The position numbers and the translations under genes were made by a program. Of a stretch of DNA of 64,000 bases, positions 26,214-35,229 are shown piece after piece. The stretch's first letter is position 1. Every line of letters begins with the position of its first letter. The notes under the pieces are model-generated. The model was not told the origin of the DNA. It did no database searches and saw nothing but the letters and a program-made list of their open reading frames with translations. Origin of the DNA: Silanimonas sp044377035 (GTDB lineage: Bacteria > Pseudomonadota > Gammaproteobacteria > Xanthomonadales > Xanthomonadaceae); assembly GCF_044377035.1 (NCBI RefSeq), contig NZ_JBILJW010000009.1, positions 1 to 64,000 of the forward strand. Reading direction: 5' to 3'.

Positions 26214-26987
26214 TCATCCGCCGGGCCTCACGGGCGTTTCGAAATAGCGCCCCAGGGCGGTGTCGAATGGATGCGTGCGCACATCGACCGGTTGCACGCC
26301 ACGGAGGACTACATGCAGGAGGGCGAAGGCCTCGGCGTTCTCGTCGCGCACGTCGAACTCGACCCGGTGGCGAAGACCGTCGATGCCATCTTCGGGAACG
26401 GGCACCCGAGCCACTTGGGAAAGGCCGGCCGACGACGACATCACTGCATGGAAGCGGCGTTGCCCCCCATCACGGGCGGCAAACACCCACCCCCACCGAT
26501 CACGCCCCATGCGTCGCAGCTCGGCGTCGGAGCAACCGCAATCACCCTCGTTACCCGCCGGCAGTCCGCGCAACTTGGCAACGGCGCGCCAGCCCCCCTC
26601 TGTCGCCGACTCGGCCACGATCGCTGCGAACACGCCGCGACGCCGCCCGGATTCGGGCAACGCGTAGGCATGGAGGAAGACCCGCTCACGCCCGTCCTGA
26701 GGGCGCGATGCCGGCAGGCCAGGCCGCAGGCAGATCTCATGCACCGCGCCATCGGCCGCAAGGTCCGAGGGCCAGCATCCTCGTTCGGCATCGAATGGCC
26801 GGCCCGTCAGCAGGCCCATGAGCGCCGGAACGGGCGCCGTGAAGCCCGCCGCTTCGGCGGCCGTGGCGGGGGACAAGGGGGCCGTCGCATCCGTGTGCGG
26901 TGCGGGATCCGCACACGCAACCAAGGCGAGCGCGCATACCAGCGCGGCGCCGGCGAAACGGCGGTGGACAGCATGCCGGTGTTGCAT
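26214..26987 (-). CDS. Putative lipoprotein of unknown function
   Basis: A 257-residue protein beginning with a signal peptide and lipobox: MQHRHAVHRRFAGAALVCALALVACADP, with Cys about residue 26 as the lipidation site. The start at 26987 has AAGGA about nine bases upstream. The mature part has no recognised domain. It contains a Cys pair (GDCGCSDAELRRMGRDRWGWVF) and the strand-rich C-terminus GLRHRVEFDVRDENAEAFALLHVV. I do not recognise the family. It is divergent from uvrD (118 bases) and convergent with the S9 peptidase gene. Confidence 0.7.
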   Translation of the reverse strand: MQHRHAVHRRFAGAALVCALALVACADPAPHTDATAPLSPATAAEAAGFTAPVPALMGLLTGRPFDAERGCWPSDLAADGAVHEICLRPGLPASRPQDGRERVFLHAYALPESGRRRGVFAAIVAESATEGGWRAVAKLRGLPAGNEGDCGCSDAELRRMGRDRWGWVFAARDGGQRRFHAVMSSSAGLSQVARVPVPEDGIDGLRHRVEFDVRDENAEAFALLHVVLRGVQPVDVRTHPFDTALGRYFETPVRPGG

Positions 26988-27105
26988 CGGTCGTCCTTGC
27001 GGGGCGGGGCGAGTTCTGCATCGTGCCAGTCCCGCGCGCAAACGCGTGGGGGGCCACCCGCCGGCTGGCGGATCACCCGTGCCGCGCGTCGGTAGAATCC
27101 GAGGC

Positions 27106-29289
27106 ATGGACGTCTCCTTTCTCCTCGACGGGCTGAACGAAGCCCAGCGCGAGGCCGTTTCCGCGCCGCCGGGCCACTACCTCGTGCTCGCCGGCGCCGG
27201 CTCCGGCAAGACCCGCGTGCTCACGCACCGCATCGGCTGGCTGCATGCCGTCGACGGCGTGCCGCTGTACGGCCTTCTCGCCGTCACCTTCACCAACAAG
27301 GCGGCGCACGAGATGCGCCACCGCATCGCCGCCACGCTCGGCGTGGAGACGCGCGGCCTGTGGGTGGGGACCTTCCACGGCATCGCCCACCGCCTGCTGC
27401 GCCTGCACTGGCAGGAAGCGGGGCTTCCGGAAGGCTTCCAGATCCTCGACGCCGACGACCAGCTGCGGCTGGTGAAGCGCGTCATCGCCGATCTCGACCT
27501 CGATGATTCGCGCTTTCCGCCGCGCCAGGTCGTGTGGTGGATCAACGCCCGCAAGGACGAAGGCCAACGGCCCGAGCACATCCAGGTCGCCGGCGGCGAC
27601 TACATGGGCAAGGAGATGCTGCGCGCCTATGCCGAGTACGAGGTGCGCTGCCGCCGCGCCGGGCTCGTCGACTTCGCCGAGATCCTGCTGCGCGCGCACG
27701 AGACCCTGCGCGACCACGAGGCGCTACTGGCGCACTATCAGCGCCGCTTCACCCACCTGCTGATCGACGAGTTCCAGGACACCAACGCCATCCAGTACGC
27801 CTTCGTGCGCCTGCTGGCCGGTGCGCGCGGCCAGGTCTTCATCGTCGGCGACGACGACCAGGCCATCTACGGCTGGCGCGGGGCCAAGGTCGAGAACGTG
27901 CAGAAGGTGTTGGCCGACTACCCCGGTGCACGCACGGTGAAGCTGGAGCAGAACTACCGCAGCACCGGCACAATCCTCGCCGCGGCGAACGCGGTGATCG
28001 GCCACAACACCGACCGGCTCGGGAAGAACCTGTGGACCGAAGCCGGCGACGGCAACGCCATCGACGTCTACGCCGCGTACAACGAGATGGACGAAGCGCG
28101 CTACATCGTCGAGCGCGTGCGACAGCACGTGGCCGCCGGTGGACGGCTCGTCGACTGCGCCATCCTCTACCGCAGCAACGCGCAGTCCCGCGCCATCGAA
28201 GAAGAATTGCTGAAGACACAGGTGCCCTACCGCGTGTACGGCGGGCAACGCTTCTTCGAGCGTATGGAAGTGAAGGATGCCCTCGCCTACCTGCGCCTGT
28301 TCGCTTCGCGTAGCGACGATGCGGCCTTCGAGCGCGCGGTGAACACGCCGCCGCGCGGCATCGGTGAAAAGACGCTGGACGAAGTCCGCCGCGCCGCTCG
28401 CGAGGGCGCCGAACCGCTGTGGAACGCCGCTCGGCGGCTGTCCGAGTCCGGTGCGCTGGCTGCCCGCGCGCGCAATGCACTGGCTGCGTTCCTCGACCTC
28501 GTCGATCGCCTGGCGGATGACGCCTGCGACCTCGACCTGCCGGCGCAGGTCGAGAAGGCCATCACCGACACCAAGCTGCGCGAGCACTACGACAAAGAGG
28601 GCAAGAACCAGCTCGACTCGCGCATCGACAACCTCGACGAACTCGTCTCGGTGGCCAGCCGCTATGCGCGCACCGAAGACGTCGACGCCGACATGCCCGA
28701 GCTGATCGCCTTCCTCGGCTATGCCGCCCTTGAAGCGGGCGAATCGCAGGCCGATGTCGGCAGCGACGCGGTGCAGCTGATGACCCTGCACACCGCCAAG
28801 GGCCTGGAATTCCCGTTCGTCACGCTGGCTGGCGTCGAGGAAGGCCTGTTCCCGTCGATCCGCTCCACCGAAGGCGATCGCCTCGCGGAAGAGCGGCGCC
28901 TGGCCTATGTCGGCATCACCCGCGCGCGTGAGCAGCTGCTGATCACCTATGCCGAATCGCGCCGCCTGCATGGGCAGGAACTGCTCGGCGCGCCCTCGCG
29001 CTTCCTGCGCGAAGTGCCAGCGGCGCTGCTGCGCGAGGTGCGCCCGAAGGTGGCGGTGTCACGCCCCGGCAGCACCAGCGCGTGGGCCGGCGAGCGCGAC
29101 GTCCAGTACGCCGATACCACGCCATTGAAGGGCTTCAAGCTTGGCCAGCGCGTCAAGCATCCGAACTTCGGTGTGGGCGTGCTGAAGAGCGCCGAAGGCA
29201 GCGGCAACCACGTGCGCGTGCAGGTCGATTTCGAGAACGGCGGCGCGAAGTGGCTGGTGCTGGCCTACGCGCCGCTCTCGGCGGCCTGA
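27106..29289 (+). CDS. uvrD: DNA helicase II (UvrD/Rep superfamily 1A)
   Basis: A 727-residue cytoplasmic helicase. Motif I is LAGAGSGKT (residues ~29-36), motif Ia is AVTFTNKAAHEMRHR, motif II is LLIDEFQDTN, motif III is VGDDDQAIYGWRGA, motif IV is LEQNYRST, motif V is LMTLHTAKGLEFPFV and motif VI is EERRLAYVGITRARE. The C-terminal Tudor-like region (GQRVKHPNFGVGVL) matches UvrD, which unwinds DNA in nucleotide-excision and mismatch repair. Rep is the main alternative, but this C-terminus favours UvrD. The start at 27106 is the family N-terminus MDVSFLLDGLNEAQREAV. Confidence 0.95.
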   Translation: MDVSFLLDGLNEAQREAVSAPPGHYLVLAGAGSGKTRVLTHRIGWLHAVDGVPLYGLLAVTFTNKAAHEMRHRIAATLGVETRGLWVGTFHGIAHRLLRLHWQEAGLPEGFQILDADDQLRLVKRVIADLDLDDSRFPPRQVVWWINARKDEGQRPEHIQVAGGDYMGKEMLRAYAEYEVRCRRAGLVDFAEILLRAHETLRDHEALLAHYQRRFTHLLIDEFQDTNAIQYAFVRLLAGARGQVFIVGDDDQAIYGWRGAKVENVQKVLADYPGARTVKLEQNYRSTGTILAAANAVIGHNTDRLGKNLWTEAGDGNAIDVYAAYNEMDEARYIVERVRQHVAAGGRLVDCAILYRSNAQSRAIEEELLKTQVPYRVYGGQRFFERMEVKDALAYLRLFASRSDDAAFERAVNTPPRGIGEKTLDEVRRAAREGAEPLWNAARRLSESGALAARARNALAAFLDLVDRLADDACDLDLPAQVEKAITDTKLREHYDKEGKNQLDSRIDNLDELVSVASRYARTEDVDADMPELIAFLGYAALEAGESQADVGSDAVQLMTLHTAKGLEFPFVTLAGVEEGLFPSIRSTEGDRLAEERRLAYVGITRAREQLLITYAESRRLHGQELLGAPSRFLREVPAALLREVRPKVAVSRPGSTSAWAGERDVQYADTTPLKGFKLGQRVKHPNFGVGVLKSAEGSGNHVRVQVDFENGGAKWLVLAYAPLSAA

Positions 29290-29303
29290 GCGCGACTTGT
29301 GCC

Positions 29304-29323
29304 GCGGGCTTCGCAAAGCCCGC
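29304..29323. terminator. Hairpin between convergent uvrD and kinase genes
   Basis: A perfect 8-bp stem (GCGGGCTT at 29304-29311 and AAGCCCGC at 29316-29323) with loop CGCA lies in the 34-base gap between the two stop codons. No T run follows on either side, so it may be a weak bidirectional terminator or may protect the mRNA 3' ends. Confidence 0.45.
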
Positions 29324-31171
29324 TCAGCGCCCGTCGGGCGTCCCCACCACGCCGTCCAACTGCCCGCGGATCGCTTCGCCGGCCTTCGCATCGGCATTCA
29401 TCGCGGTGTACTCGACACGCGAGCGGAAGCCCGGGCCCAGCGCACGCCCGGCCGGGCCGAAGGCGCGCACGCTGAGCTGGCCGATCACCATCTCGCTGCT
29501 GCGGCCGTAGTACTGCAACTGCTGCGTGCCGGTCTGGTCGAAACTGACGCGGATGATTCGGTCGGCGCCGTCGGGGTTCTCGGTGAGCTGCCAGCCGGCG
29601 TTGCTTGCGCGATCTTCGATCGCCTGCACCACCGGGATGATGATCGCCGGGTCGCCGCTGCCCACCACGGCCACGATGGTGGCCGCACGCGCGGCAGCGC
29701 GACGCTCCTGCCGGGCTTCGCGGCGCTCGGCCACGGGAGCGGGCGGTGGCGCGCCCACCGACGGGTCGACGAGGGTGCCATCGGCCGGCGGATTCGCGGC
29801 GGCCTCCGTACCCACCGCGGCCACGGCGGCAGCCGCGGCGGTCGTCGCCGTGGCCAGTCCGCTGCCGTCGGCAGCGGTTTCCGTCGTCGGCACCGGCGCG
29901 CCATCGCCGGCCCCTCCGTCCGCAACCACGGCGGCGGTGGGCGGCTCGATCGGCGGCGCAGCCGTCGGGGGCGTGACCGCGGCCTCGGCGGTGGGCGTCG
30001 GGGATTCAGCAGATTCAGCAACCGGCGCTCCGGCCTCCGCCGCAGGCGCGACGAAGAAGCGATAGGCGCCGAACGCCGCCGCGCCCAGCACACCGAAGAG
30101 CAACACGCCGGCCACGACCATCGGCGCCTTCGACGGCGCGCTGCCGCGCACTGGCGCCGGCGCGGGCGGTGGTGAGCCCCCGGGGATCGTCGGCGGCTCG
30201 CTCGGGCCCGCCGCGTTGGACGGGCTGGAGCCGACAACCGGCGGCGGCGTCGGGCGGCGCTTCGCGGTGGGCGTGGTCGGCGGTGCGGAATACAGCGTCG
30301 ACGCTGCACCGCTGGGCTTGCGTACCTGCAGCCCGAGCTGGGTGCCCTTGCCGGCGACGAGCGGATGCAACTCGAGGTCGTCGATCAGGTCGGCGGCGCT
30401 CTGGTAGCGGTCACCGGGATCCTTCGCCACCAGCTTGGTGAGGATGGCCGCCGTGCTGGCGTCGACTTCCTTGTTGATGCCGCGGATGTCGGGAATCTCG
30501 GCCTGCACGACGTCGAGCATCAGCTTCAGCGGCGACTCGTCGGAGAACGGCAGCCGGCCGGTGAGCGACTCGAACATCACGATGCCCAGCGCGAACAGGT
30601 CGGAGCGCGCGTCCACGGACTTGCCGAGGCAGATCTCCGGCGAGAGGTAGCCCGGCGTGCCGACGAACTCGCCGGTGCCGGTGAGCTTGGCGTCGAACTC
30701 CTGCCGGGCCAGCGCGATGCCGAAGTCGGCGATCTTCACCCGCCCGCGCAGGTCGAGCATCAGGTTCGCCGGCTTGATGTCGCGGTGCACGACGCCGCGC
30801 TCGTGCGCGGTCTGCAGGCCGCGCGCCGTTTGCAGCAGGATCTTCAACACGTCGGCGATGGGCAGCCGGCCCTCGCGCTTGATCAGCTGCGAGAGGCTCT
30901 CGCCCTCGACGAACTCCATCGCGAAGAACGGCTGGTTGTTCTCCTGGCCGATGAAATAGACCTGGATGATGTGCGGATCGTTGAGCGCCGCCATCGAGCG
31001 CGCTTCGCGCAGGAAGCGCTCGACGAGGTTGTGGTCGTGAGCCAGCGCCGGCGAGAGCTCCTTGATCGCGACGTAGCGCGTCAGCGCCGGCTCGTAGCCC
31101 TTGTAGACGACGCCCATGCCTCCGCGGCCGAGCTCGGCGACGATTTCGTAATGCCCAAGGCTTTCTTTCAT
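29324..31171 (-). CDS. Membrane-anchored eukaryotic-type Ser/Thr protein kinase
   Basis: The protein has 615 residues. Residues ~8-270 form a Hanks-type kinase domain with the glycine loop (LGRGGMG, 15-20), the ATP-binding Lys37, the catalytic loop HRDIKPAN (129-136), DFG (149-151) and GTPGYLSPE; all key residues are present. A Pro/Thr-rich linker precedes one membrane segment (~350-374). Then comes a long Ala/Pro/Thr-rich stretch and a folded-looking C-terminal domain (IVAVVGSGDPAIIIPVVQAIEDRA onward). By orientation the C-terminal part would be periplasmic. It lacks PASTA repeats, so the sensed signal is unclear. No phosphatase gene is adjacent. Confidence 0.93.
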   Translation of the reverse strand: MKESLGHYEIVAELGRGGMGVVYKGYEPALTRYVAIKELSPALAHDHNLVERFLREARSMAALNDPHIIQVYFIGQENNQPFFAMEFVEGESLSQLIKREGRLPIADVLKILLQTARGLQTAHERGVVHRDIKPANLMLDLRGRVKIADFGIALARQEFDAKLTGTGEFVGTPGYLSPEICLGKSVDARSDLFALGIVMFESLTGRLPFSDESPLKLMLDVVQAEIPDIRGINKEVDASTAAILTKLVAKDPGDRYQSAADLIDDLELHPLVAGKGTQLGLQVRKPSGAASTLYSAPPTTPTAKRRPTPPPVVGSSPSNAAGPSEPPTIPGGSPPPAPAPVRGSAPSKAPMVVAGVLLFGVLGAAAFGAYRFFVAPAAEAGAPVAESAESPTPTAEAAVTPPTAAPPIEPPTAAVVADGGAGDGAPVPTTETAADGSGLATATTAAAAAVAAVGTEAAANPPADGTLVDPSVGAPPPAPVAERREARQERRAAARAATIVAVVGSGDPAIIIPVVQAIEDRASNAGWQLTENPDGADRIIRVSFDQTGTQQLQYYGRSSEMVIGQLSVRAFGPAGRALGPGFRSRVEYTAMNADAKAGEAIRGQLDGVVGTPDGR

Positions 31172-31290
31172 GGTGGAGCGTCCGACGCGTCAGGGGGAGT
31201 GGGGGAATCCTACGCCCTCGGGGCGGGCCTGCAACGCGGCCGCGACGGGCCCCGTTGCTACACTCGGGCGATCGAACTGGAGGGGCAACG

Positions 31291-32388
31291 ATGAAGCGTC
31301 GCGACATCCTGAAGGGCGTGGGCATGGCCGCCGCCGCCGCGGGCCTGGCGGCCTGCAGCCAGTCCGGCCAAAACACCGGAGCAGCGGTCGCGGACGAAGG
31401 CCCGCGCCAATGGAAGATGGTGACGAGCTGGCCGACCAACTTCCCCGGCCTGGGCACCGGCGCGGCGCGTTTGGCCGAGCGCATCACCCAGGCGACGGGC
31501 GGACGAATCACGGTGAAGGTGTTCGGCTCCGGCGAGCTGGTGCCCCCTTTCGAAGTGTTCGACGCCGTCAGCCGCGGCACCGCCGAGATCGGCCACAGCG
31601 CCGCCTACTACTGGAAGGGCAAGGCCGCGGCGGCGCCATTCTTCTGCGCCGTACCCTTCGGCCTGAACGCGCAGGAGATGACGAGCTGGCTTCGCGTCGG
31701 TGGTGGCCTCGAGCTGTGGCGCGAACTCTACGCGCCGTTCAACCTCGTGCCCTTCCCCGCCGGGAACACCGGCGTGCAGCTGGCCGGCTGGTTCCGCAAG
31801 CCGATCAACGGCATCGGCGACCTGCAGGGCCTGAAGATGCGCATCCCCGGCCTCGGCGGCGACGTGCTGCAGGCCGTCGGCGGCGTGCCGGTGAACCTGC
31901 CCGGCGCCGAGATCTTCAGCAGCCTGCAGAGCGGCGCCATCGACGCCGCCGAGTGGGTGGGCCCCTACAACGACCTCGCCTTCGGTCTGCACCGCGTGGC
32001 CAAGTACGCCTACTACCCCGGCTGGCAGGAGCCCGGCCCGACGCTCGAGGCGATGTTCAACAAGGCCGCCTTCGACGCGCTGCCGGACGACCTGAAGGCC
32101 ATCGTCGACGCCTGCTGCGCCGCGGTGAACGACGAGATGCTCGCCGAGTACACCGCGCGCAACCAGCAGGCGCTCGACAGCCTGGTGCGCGAGCACGGCA
32201 CGCAGTTGCGCCGCCTTCCCGACGACGTGCTCGGCGCCCTGAAGCGCGCCGCCGACGACGTGCTCGACAACCTCGCCAACAGCGATCCGTTCGCCCGCCG
32301 GGTATGGAACTCGATCCGCGCCTTCCGGGCCCAGGCGCAGGCCTGGCACTCGGTCTCCGAAGAGGCCTACTACCAGGCACGGCGATGA
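31291..32388 (+). CDS. TRAP transporter substrate-binding lipoprotein (DctP/TakP family)
   Basis: A 365-residue protein with a twin-arginine-like start (MKRRDILKGVG) and a lipobox (AGLAACSQ), so it is probably a Tat-exported lipoprotein. The mature part has family segments WKMVTSWPTNFPGLGTGAARLAERI, RITVKVFGSGELVPPFEVFDAVSRG, AYYWKGK, the basic region LAGWFRKPINGIGDLQGLKMRIPGLGGDVLQAVGG and EWVGPYNDLAFGLH. These fit the subgroup annotated for mannitol/chloroaromatic or keto-acid uptake. GGAGGGG precedes the start. No permease gene is adjacent; its stop overlaps the alkylsulfatase start (ATGA). Confidence 0.92.
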   Translation: MKRRDILKGVGMAAAAAGLAACSQSGQNTGAAVADEGPRQWKMVTSWPTNFPGLGTGAARLAERITQATGGRITVKVFGSGELVPPFEVFDAVSRGTAEIGHSAAYYWKGKAAAAPFFCAVPFGLNAQEMTSWLRVGGGLELWRELYAPFNLVPFPAGNTGVQLAGWFRKPINGIGDLQGLKMRIPGLGGDVLQAVGGVPVNLPGAEIFSSLQSGAIDAAEWVGPYNDLAFGLHRVAKYAYYPGWQEPGPTLEAMFNKAAFDALPDDLKAIVDACCAAVNDEMLAEYTARNQQALDSLVREHGTQLRRLPDDVLGALKRAADDVLDNLANSDPFARRVWNSIRAFRAQAQAWHSVSEEAYYQARR

Positions 32389-34337
32389 ACGCGCGCCGCG
32401 CCGCATTCGCCGTGCTGCTGGCCGGCCTCGCCGGTTGCACACCTGCACCGCAGGGTGGCGGCGGCGTGGACGCCGGCGTCGCGGCGCAGCACGACGCCCT
32501 TCGCTCGAACCTCGACCTTGAGGACACGCAGGCCTTCGAGGACGCCAAGCGCGGCTTCATCGCCGCACCGTCGGGCGTGGTGCGCGATGCGGCCGGCGAA
32601 GTGATCTGGGATTTCGCCGCCTTCGATTTCGTCGACGGCGAAGCCCCACCCACGGTGAACCCCAGCCTGTGGCGGCAGGCGCGGCTCAACAACCACGCCG
32701 GCCTGTTCAAGGTGACGGACCGCATCTGGCAGCTGCGCGGCTTCGACATCGCCAACCTGTCGTTGATCGAAGGCGAGAGCGGCTGGATCGTCGTCGACCC
32801 GCTCACGTCCAAGGAAACGGCCGCCGCCGCGATGGCCTTCGCCCGCCAGCACCTCGGCGACCGCCCGGTGAGCGCGATCGTCTACACCCACAGCCACGTC
32901 GACCACTTCGGCGGCGTGCTCGGCGTAATCAGCGCCGAGGAGGCCACGGCGCGGCAGGTGCCGATCGTGGCGCCCGGCGGCTTCATGGAAGAAGCGACCA
33001 GCGAGAACGTGCTGCTCGGCGTGGCCATGGTTCGCCGCTCCGAATACATGTACGGCAAGCACCTCCCGCGCGATGCGCACGGGCTGGTCGACAACGGCCT
33101 TGGCAAGGCGGTGGCCTACGGCAGCATCGGGCTGCTGCCGCCGACGCTCGTGGTCTCGAAACCCACCGAAGAACACGTCATCGACGGCGTGCGCTTCGTG
33201 TTCCACAACGTGCCGGGCACGGAGGCGCCCTCGGAGTTTACCTTCGCACTGCCCGAGCTCAAGGCCTTCAACGGCGCGGAGCTGGTCAGCCAGACGCTGC
33301 ACAACCTCTACACGATCCGCGGCGCCAAGGTTCGCGACGCCCTGCGCTGGGCCAACGACATCGACGCCACGGCCGAACGGCTGGGCGACGCCGAGGTACT
33401 GTTCAACCAGCACCACTGGCCGGTGTGGGGCAATGACGAGATCCGCGGCTTCCTCGCCGCGCAGGGCGATGTGTACCGCTACCTGCACGACCAGACGGTG
33501 CGCCTGATGAACGCCGGGCTGACGGCCCCCGAGATCGCGGAGACGCTCGAACTGCCCGAGGCGCTCGATCGCCACCTCGCCACCCGCGGCTACTACGGCA
33601 CGGTGCGCCACAACATCAAGGCGATCTACCAGTTCTACCTCGGTTGGTACGACGCCCACCCGGCCAACCTCGATCCGCTGCCGCCGGTCCCCGCCGCGCA
33701 GGGCTACGTGGCGCTGGCCGGCGGCATGGGGCCGTTGCTCGACGCCGCCCGCGCCGCGCAGGGCCGCGGCGAACACCGCTGGGCCGCAGAGCTGCTGAAG
33801 CACGCCGTCTACGCCGAGCCCGGCAACACGGCGGCCCGCGGCCTGCTGGCCATCAGTTTCGAACAGCTCGGCTTTGCCGCCGAAGCGAGCACCTGGCGCA
33901 ATGCCTACCTGGCGGGCGCGCAGGAGGCCCGCGACGGCGCCCCGGCCAAGGGGTTCTCGCCGACGCGCATGCGCGAACTGCTGGCCCGGACGCCGGTGGA
34001 ACGCTTCCTCGAGCGCATGGCCGCGTCGATCGACGGCCCGGCCGCCGGCGACCTCGATCTCACCATCAACCTCGTGCTCACCGATCGCGGCGAAAGCCAC
34101 GTCCTGCAGCTGCGCAATGGCGTGCTGCGGCATCGCGCGGCACCGGAGGACCCGTCGGCCGACGCCACGCTGCGGCTCACCCACGCGGTGTTCCTCGACA
34201 TGATGACGGGCCAAGCCGGCGCGGGTGCGCTGCTCACCTCGGACGAGGTCACGATCGAAGGCAGCACCCTCGACCTCGGCCGCTTCTTCAGCCTCGTCGA
34301 GAAGCCGCCGGGCAACTTCCCGATCCTGTCGCGCTGA
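32385..34337 (+). CDS. Metallo-beta-lactamase-fold alkylsulfatase (SdsA1/BDS1 family), putative lipoprotein
   Basis: A 650-residue protein. The N-terminus is a lipoprotein signal (VLLAGLAGCTP, Cys18). The catalytic domain carries THSHVDHFGG (residues ~167-176) for the two zinc ions, ENVLLGVAMVRRSEYMYGKHLP, and the NQHHWPVWGNDEI segment of the alkylsulfatase family. A dimerisation region and a C-terminal SCP2-like domain (DLDLTINLVLTDRGESHVLQLRNGVLRH) follow. SdsA1-type enzymes hydrolyse primary alkyl sulfates such as dodecyl sulfate to alcohol and sulfate. Surface anchoring fits a role in degrading detergents outside the cytoplasm. It is translated in coupling with the TRAP binding protein. 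Confidence 0.93.
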   Translation: MNARRAAFAVLLAGLAGCTPAPQGGGGVDAGVAAQHDALRSNLDLEDTQAFEDAKRGFIAAPSGVVRDAAGEVIWDFAAFDFVDGEAPPTVNPSLWRQARLNNHAGLFKVTDRIWQLRGFDIANLSLIEGESGWIVVDPLTSKETAAAAMAFARQHLGDRPVSAIVYTHSHVDHFGGVLGVISAEEATARQVPIVAPGGFMEEATSENVLLGVAMVRRSEYMYGKHLPRDAHGLVDNGLGKAVAYGSIGLLPPTLVVSKPTEEHVIDGVRFVFHNVPGTEAPSEFTFALPELKAFNGAELVSQTLHNLYTIRGAKVRDALRWANDIDATAERLGDAEVLFNQHHWPVWGNDEIRGFLAAQGDVYRYLHDQTVRLMNAGLTAPEIAETLELPEALDRHLATRGYYGTVRHNIKAIYQFYLGWYDAHPANLDPLPPVPAAQGYVALAGGMGPLLDAARAAQGRGEHRWAAELLKHAVYAEPGNTAARGLLAISFEQLGFAAEASTWRNAYLAGAQEARDGAPAKGFSPTRMRELLARTPVERFLERMAASIDGPAAGDLDLTINLVLTDRGESHVLQLRNGVLRHRAAPEDPSADATLRLTHAVFLDMMTGQAGAGALLTSDEVTIEGSTLDLGRFFSLVEKPPGNFPILSR

Positions 34338-34352
34338 GGGCGCGACGCCGGC

Positions 34353-35132
34353 TCAGCCGAGCGTCACCATGGCCGGCGCGTGGTCGGAGGGGCGCTCCCA
34401 GGTGCGCGGCTCGCGGTCGATCGAGGCCTCGGTGCAGCGGCCGGCGAGCGCGGCCGAGAGCAGCACGAGGTCGATGCGCAGGCCGAGGTTGCGGCGGAAG
34501 CCCGCAGCCCGGTAATCCCACCAGCTGAACACGCCGCCGTCCTCGTGCTTCAACCGGTAGCTGTCGACGAGACCGAGGTCGAGCAGCCGCCGCAGCGCGG
34601 CGCGTTCGGCGGTCGAGGTCAGGATGCTGTCGTCGTTCCAGGCCTTGGGGTCGTGCACATCGCGGTCGTCCGGCGCGATGTTGAAATCGCCCAGCACCAC
34701 GAGGTTCGGGTGCCGCGCGATCTCGCTGGCCAGCCAGCCGTGCACGGCGTCGAGCCAGCGCAGCTTGTAGTCGTACTTCTCGCTGCCGACGGCCTGGCCG
34801 TTGACCACGTACAGGTTGACGATGCGCAGGTCGCCGACGGTCGCCGCGATCACCCGCTTCTGCTCGTCGGCGAATCCGGGGATGCCGGCTTGCACATCGG
34901 TGGGCGCGAGGCCGCTGCCGCTTCGCACCAGGATCGCGACGCCGTTGTAGGTTTTCTGCCCGGCGAACACCGAGCGGTAGCCCAGCGCGGCGATCTCGCT
35001 GTCGGGGAACCGGTGGTCCTCGAGCTTGGTCTCCTGCAGGCCGACCACGTCGGGCTGGCGGGAGCCGAGCCAGGCCAGCAGGTGCTCCTGCCGGGCGTTG
35101 AGGGAGTTGACGTTCCAGCTGGCGATCTTCAT
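34353..35132 (-). CDS. xthA: Exodeoxyribonuclease III
   Basis: A 259-residue endonuclease/exonuclease/phosphatase-fold enzyme for base-excision repair (AP-site cleavage and 3'-5' exonuclease). Key segments are MKIASWNVNSLNAR at the N-terminus (metal/substrate Asn), VVGLQETKLED with the metal-binding Glu, NLYVVNGQ, VVLGDFNIAPDDRDVHD with catalytic Asp and Asn, WWDYR, and the C-terminal SDHAPAMVTLG with the catalytic Asp-His. The start at 35132 matches the family; the upstream extension does not. It converges with the alkylsulfatase gene. Confidence 0.96.
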   Translation of the reverse strand: MKIASWNVNSLNARQEHLLAWLGSRQPDVVGLQETKLEDHRFPDSEIAALGYRSVFAGQKTYNGVAILVRSGSGLAPTDVQAGIPGFADEQKRVIAATVGDLRIVNLYVVNGQAVGSEKYDYKLRWLDAVHGWLASEIARHPNLVVLGDFNIAPDDRDVHDPKAWNDDSILTSTAERAALRRLLDLGLVDSYRLKHEDGGVFSWWDYRAAGFRRNLGLRIDLVLLSAALAGRCTEASIDREPRTWERPSDHAPAMVTLG

Positions 35133-35229
35133 GCCCGAAGTGTAGCGGCCGCGCCCCGGCGTTTGATCCCGGTCGGATTGCATGCACGCCCGGAACCGCT
35201 ACGCTCGGCGACTGGACGCCCGGAAACCC

